Positions 61,263 to 64,000 of a stretch of DNA of 64,000 nt are shown piece by piece. The DNA is taken from assembly GCA_905221605.1 (NCBI GenBank), contig CAJNDS010000065.1, positions 176,001-240,000 of the forward strand, read 5' to 3'. Each line of letters begins with the position of its first letter. The stretch's first letter is position 1. The translations under genes were made by a program, and so were the position numbers. The stretch is from Symbiodinium natans (Eukaryota; Sar; Dinophyceae; Suessiales; Symbiodiniaceae). The notes below the pieces were generated by a model, which saw nothing but the letters and a program-made list of their open reading frames with translations, did no database searches and had not been told where the DNA came from.

Positions 61263-61634
61263 GGCTTCTTAAACACTGCATGCTGGGATGAGAGGGGGTG
61301 TGCAGATGAGGGCGGTGGGTGAGGGTTTTGAAGCGGCCACTAAGGGAGTAGGGCGATGAGCGAGAATGGGTCTTCACTGACGCCTCCCCCGCTCCAGCGG
61401 GACGTGACTTACGTTGGACTTACGAATGTGGTTCATATGCAATGTGTAAGTTACGTGCAAGAACATACGTCTATGGCAAGAGAATCCAAGAAGCGCACAT
61501 TCCGACAGGCCATTAGCAAAACCCAAGAACTCGATTTTTGAGCAGAGTGACACGGCCTTTTGCACTTCTTTGTTTTTCTTTTTGCGACCTTGCAATTCGC
61601 AGTTTACAAGTAGGACACAAGAAACTTATAAACC

Positions 61635-61814
61635 ATGTATAGCGAACCGGCCGTGCTGGTGAAACAAGGTCACTATTACGGGCGCAAGTCAGCTCAAGTT
61701 GAGCTTTTGCTTTTGGAGAGCTTCAGGAATGTATTCTACTCTTTCCAACCTCTATACAAGAGCAATTGTCCCCGCGTCGAGTTAAAGGGCAGTGGAAGCA
61801 ACATCATCCGGTAG
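61635..61814 (+). CDS. Candidate first exon, 59-codon frame from ATG
   Basis: ATG in an AACCATG context directly after an in-frame TAA. It reads MYSEPAVLVKQGHYYGRKSA, then QVELLLLESFRNVFYSFQPL and a segment ending GSGSNIIR before TAG. A GTAGGT donor-like site overlaps the stop, followed about 65 nt later by a pyrimidine-rich acceptor. The amino-acid make-up is protein-like, but no family is recognised and the phase to the next candidate exon is not resolved. Confidence 0.35.
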   Translation: MYSEPAVLVKQGHYYGRKSAQVELLLLESFRNVFYSFQPLYKSNCPRVELKGSGSNIIR

Positions 61815-61875
61815 GTATGCTGCTCCCCCCTCCACCATCCTCCACACCAACCTTTGCTTGTTCAATCTGGCACAG

Positions 61876-61930
61876 ATTGTAGATTGCCGTGCGGAACAAC
61901 ATGACTATCTACAAGCTGCATTGGCGCATT
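61876..61930 (+). CDS. Candidate exon with consensus GTGAGT donor
   Basis: Follows a pyrimidine-rich stretch and GGCACAG and reads IVDCRAEQHDYLQAALAH before GTGAGTATGG, an unusually canonical donor for this window. Unrecognised. May belong with the ATG exon at 61635, but the reading phases do not match simply. Confidence 0.3.
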
Positions 61931-62277
61931 GTGAGTATGGAAAGTCGGGTATTGCCAGCAGCAACCGCTCGAACAAGAAGGAATCTCGTATTCAGACAAT
62001 TGTACTGCAGTAGCACATTTAACAAGCGATGATGCATATGATTTTTGAACATGTGCAGAGCCAGGATTCAACTTATGAAAGTGCCATGGCTGCTCGGCAT
62101 GCCTCAACGTGTTGCACCGGCTCCCAAGCCTCCGCTGTGGCTTCGCGGCCGAAGTTCTTGGCCACGCAATGCCACGCATACCATCAGTGCAGGTTCAACG
62201 TAAGCATCTGCCGTCCACAGCGTTCCTTTAACCTTAATTTTAGTTCACTTCCATTGGTTTTTGGGGCATCCTTGCAG

Positions 62278-62316
62278 GGCATCCTTTCCCACATAAGCCT
62301 TGCAGCTGTGCCAAAG
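62278..62316 (+). CDS. Candidate 13-codon exon GILSHISLAAVPK
   Basis: Bounded by CTTGCAG with G and GTAGGC, exactly 39 nt. It follows a pyrimidine-rich stretch. Short and unrecognised; supported only by its splice borders and open frame. Confidence 0.25.
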
Positions 62317-62512
62317 GTAGGCACGTTCACAGCAGATATTGACCAGCATGGTGAGCCTTGCAAGTATCTGGTGACACGGCTAACAGGCGAGCCTCCAAGC
62401 ATTCCTGAAGCAAAGAAGGCGGATCGAACGAGAGAGAGGGCGAGAGAAATGACACTTGGGACTGGCGCGCCCCTCGGGGCAGCTCCTCCTTCGGGGGGGG
62501 CTAAGCGTGTGG

Positions 62513-62533
62513 AGAGAGAGAGAGAGAGAGAGA
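62513..62533 (+). repeat. (GA)n after a GC-rich GGCGCGCC word
   Basis: Resembles the module at 55.0 and 58.0 kb in having GGCGCGCCCCTCGGGG followed by (GA)n, but the CAAGCCCCG core is absent. Confidence 0.6.
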
Positions 62534-62632
62534 AATGGCAACACGTGCGCAAAAAGACAGACAGCAAGAACGAAACAAACGGCGCACGATGGCGCACGCA
62601 CCTAGCCACACCCCTGCCAATAAGATTGTCAC

Positions 62633-62866
62633 GTGCCACAGCCAATCCGCCACTGGACAACCTTTGCACAAGTTGTACACAGGTGCGCGACTGCGCGGGG
62701 GCTCTGCGCTTCCCCAAGGAAGAGAATCACAGGTTGCAACTCTGCGGAAGTACCGACTCCACTAGCAATATTGATGGATCTGATGCCCTCAGATGTTTCC
62801 GAGCTGAGGGCGCAGGGGAGGGTAGTTTTCAGGAGGTTGTTCAGTTTGGGGGCCAATGCCTGTTAA
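62633..62866 (+). CDS. Unrecognised open frame
   Basis: Reads CHSQPIRHW-like N-terminal sequence and later LAILMDLMPSDVSELRAQGR then VVFRRLFSLGANAC before a stop. The second half is helix-like and may be an exon. No family recognised; other frames here are also open. Confidence 0.2.
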   Translation: MPQPIRHWTTFAQVVHRCATARGLCASPRKRITGCNSAEVPTPLAILMDLMPSDVSELRAQGRVVFRRLFSLGANAC

Positions 62867-63110
62867 GCTATGCCCAGTTTCGAGACGGTTGTGATCTCAG
62901 GGCTTGTTCTGGGTCGGTTTGAGGTCGTGTGCTGGACGTGTTGGGTGTATGCTGTTGGAATTCTGCTTTGGGTTTGGGAACATGGGGTTGCCCTTTGCCA
63001 CCAAGACCAAACTGTCCTTTCCTACTGGAGCCTTGCCTGCGCGTGCGCTAGCGTGAGAGTCGAAACTGCTGTGCTTGCGAGGTTCGTGCTCATCCCAGTA
63101 CTTCCAAAAA

Positions 63111-63227
63111 ATGAAACCTGTGCGTGAAAATCCTTTTGAGATCAGTGGGTGTCAGCAGAACAAGAAGCGCGAACACAGTGAACCCATCAGAGAGGACCCA
63201 GGAGAATGTCAGGACAGCGAAGCATAG
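63111..63227 (+). CDS. Short basic open frame, 38 codons
   Basis: ATG then MKPVRENPFEISGCQQNKKR and a charged tail ending GECQDSEA. The frame is open upstream from 63093. The NPFE followed by a basic stretch recalls nucleolar ribosome-assembly proteins, but the match is too short to assign. A second frame, 63124-63345, is also open and ends RPDSRVFVKT. Confidence 0.25.
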   Translation: MKPVRENPFEISGCQQNKKREHSEPIREDPGECQDSEA

Positions 63228-63345
63228 CATAGCCAAGCCACCACTGCCTGAAAGCCCTTCCGTGATCCCAGGGAACTACGGAGGGACCTCCTGCACGACC
63301 TCTCGCTGGAAGAGGCCTGACTCTCGTGTGTTTGTCAAGACTTAA

Positions 63346-64000
63346 AAAGTTTCAGGTGACAACTGGGCTTTGTACGGCCTTCTTGCCGGGTACGTTTGCA
63401 ACAGAGTGACAGCCACTTCTCAGACCCCAAGTTTTGTGACACGACTTCTCCATATCGTTGTGATTTGTTGCTGCGTTGGCTCTGCAACTTAACTCTCTTT
63501 GTTGTTGCTGCTGTTATTGCTGTTGTTGCTCCGACAAATCACAAAAGCCTCCGAGGGCGCCTCCGAGTTTGCATCTAGGGGGTTTCAGGGGGGGCTCCGG
63601 GTGTGCCACAAGAAGGCCAAATCCCGAGATGGCGAGGGTCGTGGAGAGTTTTTTCGCTGCGCGACACTGTGCCCCAAACTGGCGACATCGCAAATAGACC
63701 ATCCCCTTAGAAATGCCCATGATCAGAGCAAGTCTACACCTCAAATTTTGGCGGACACGGATAGAGTTTCTGTAGCTGTTTGAGAGACGCTGTGCCCGGG
63801 ATTGGGAGCCGTGTCGCGAGTGCTGTCCCCACACCTTAGAACGGCGTGCATAGAAACTAGCGCCCACCGTCGCATTGGAGGTGCGCATCGCGTCTGCTAA
63901 ACTGTTCCACTCTGTTGCTCTGTGCTCCATTGCTCCGTTGCTCCGTTGCTCCGCGCCCGCTCTCCATTGCACACGGAATAGTGATGCTCCGTGCTCCGTT
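63346..64000. other. No assigned gene at the window end
   Basis: A minus-strand 152-codon frame (63514-63972) runs through TTGTTGCTGCTG and TGCTCCGTTGC repeats and is probably an artefact. Confidence 0.5.

Noticed and set aside
1-64000. tRNA, rRNA and other standard RNA genes
   Set aside because: Searched by eye for the GGTTCGAATCC-type T-arm with cloverleaf partners and for rRNA core words; none found. A covariance-model scan would be decisive.
1-64000. Bacterial or viral origin of the window
   Set aside because: No long conserved frames or operons; conserved genes are broken by many small introns with dinoflagellate-type borders.

Overview
The window looks like nuclear DNA of a dinoflagellate, most likely a Symbiodiniaceae-type or related alga. 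There are no long prokaryote-like genes. Two conserved protein families can be followed only through many small exons (about 30-100 nt) split by mostly short introns. The intron starts are a mixture of GT, GC and GA, and the acceptors are mostly AG followed by G. That splice pattern is a known dinoflagellate hallmark, and here it is needed to keep the conserved motifs in frame. A plant/alga-type (TTTAGGG)n tract and very abundant microsatellites fit the same picture.

Layout. 0-46 kb: repeat-rich DNA with scattered, unrecognised open frames that look like coding exons on both strands. It holds three large low-complexity blocks: a GT-family array near 7.3-7.7 kb, a G tract near 20.2 kb and a 1.5 kb pyrimidine tract at 32.0-33.5 kb. 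Smaller satellites lie at 0.3, 8.7, 38.0 and 40.2 kb. 46.5-50.2 kb (+): a multi-exon gene for an endonuclease/exonuclease/phosphatase (EEP) superfamily hydrolase. 50.6-51.0 kb: a tandem repeat whose right half is inverted relative to its left half. 52.1-55.0 kb (+): a multi-exon gene for a P-loop, PAPS-type sulfotransferase. 55.0-58.7 kb: a compositionally distinct, purine-rich block with (GA)n/(GAA)n tracts, a recurring GC-rich module and broken open frames; it looks like a decayed mobile or foreign element, but I cannot name it. 58.7-64 kb: intergenic DNA, a degenerate tandem repeat at 59.6-60.1 kb, and candidate exons of at least one further gene at 61.6-63.3 kb.

The two identified genes lie on the same strand about 2 kb apart, which fits the one-direction gene blocks of dinoflagellates. 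I see no functional link between a phosphodiesterase-type hydrolase and a sulfotransferase beyond adjacency. No rRNA, tRNA, CRISPR array or bacterial-type operon was found. Most entries other than these two genes and the repeats are low-confidence open frames: they are described but given no function. Exon boundaries were inferred by eye from reading-frame continuity and family motifs, not from transcripts.
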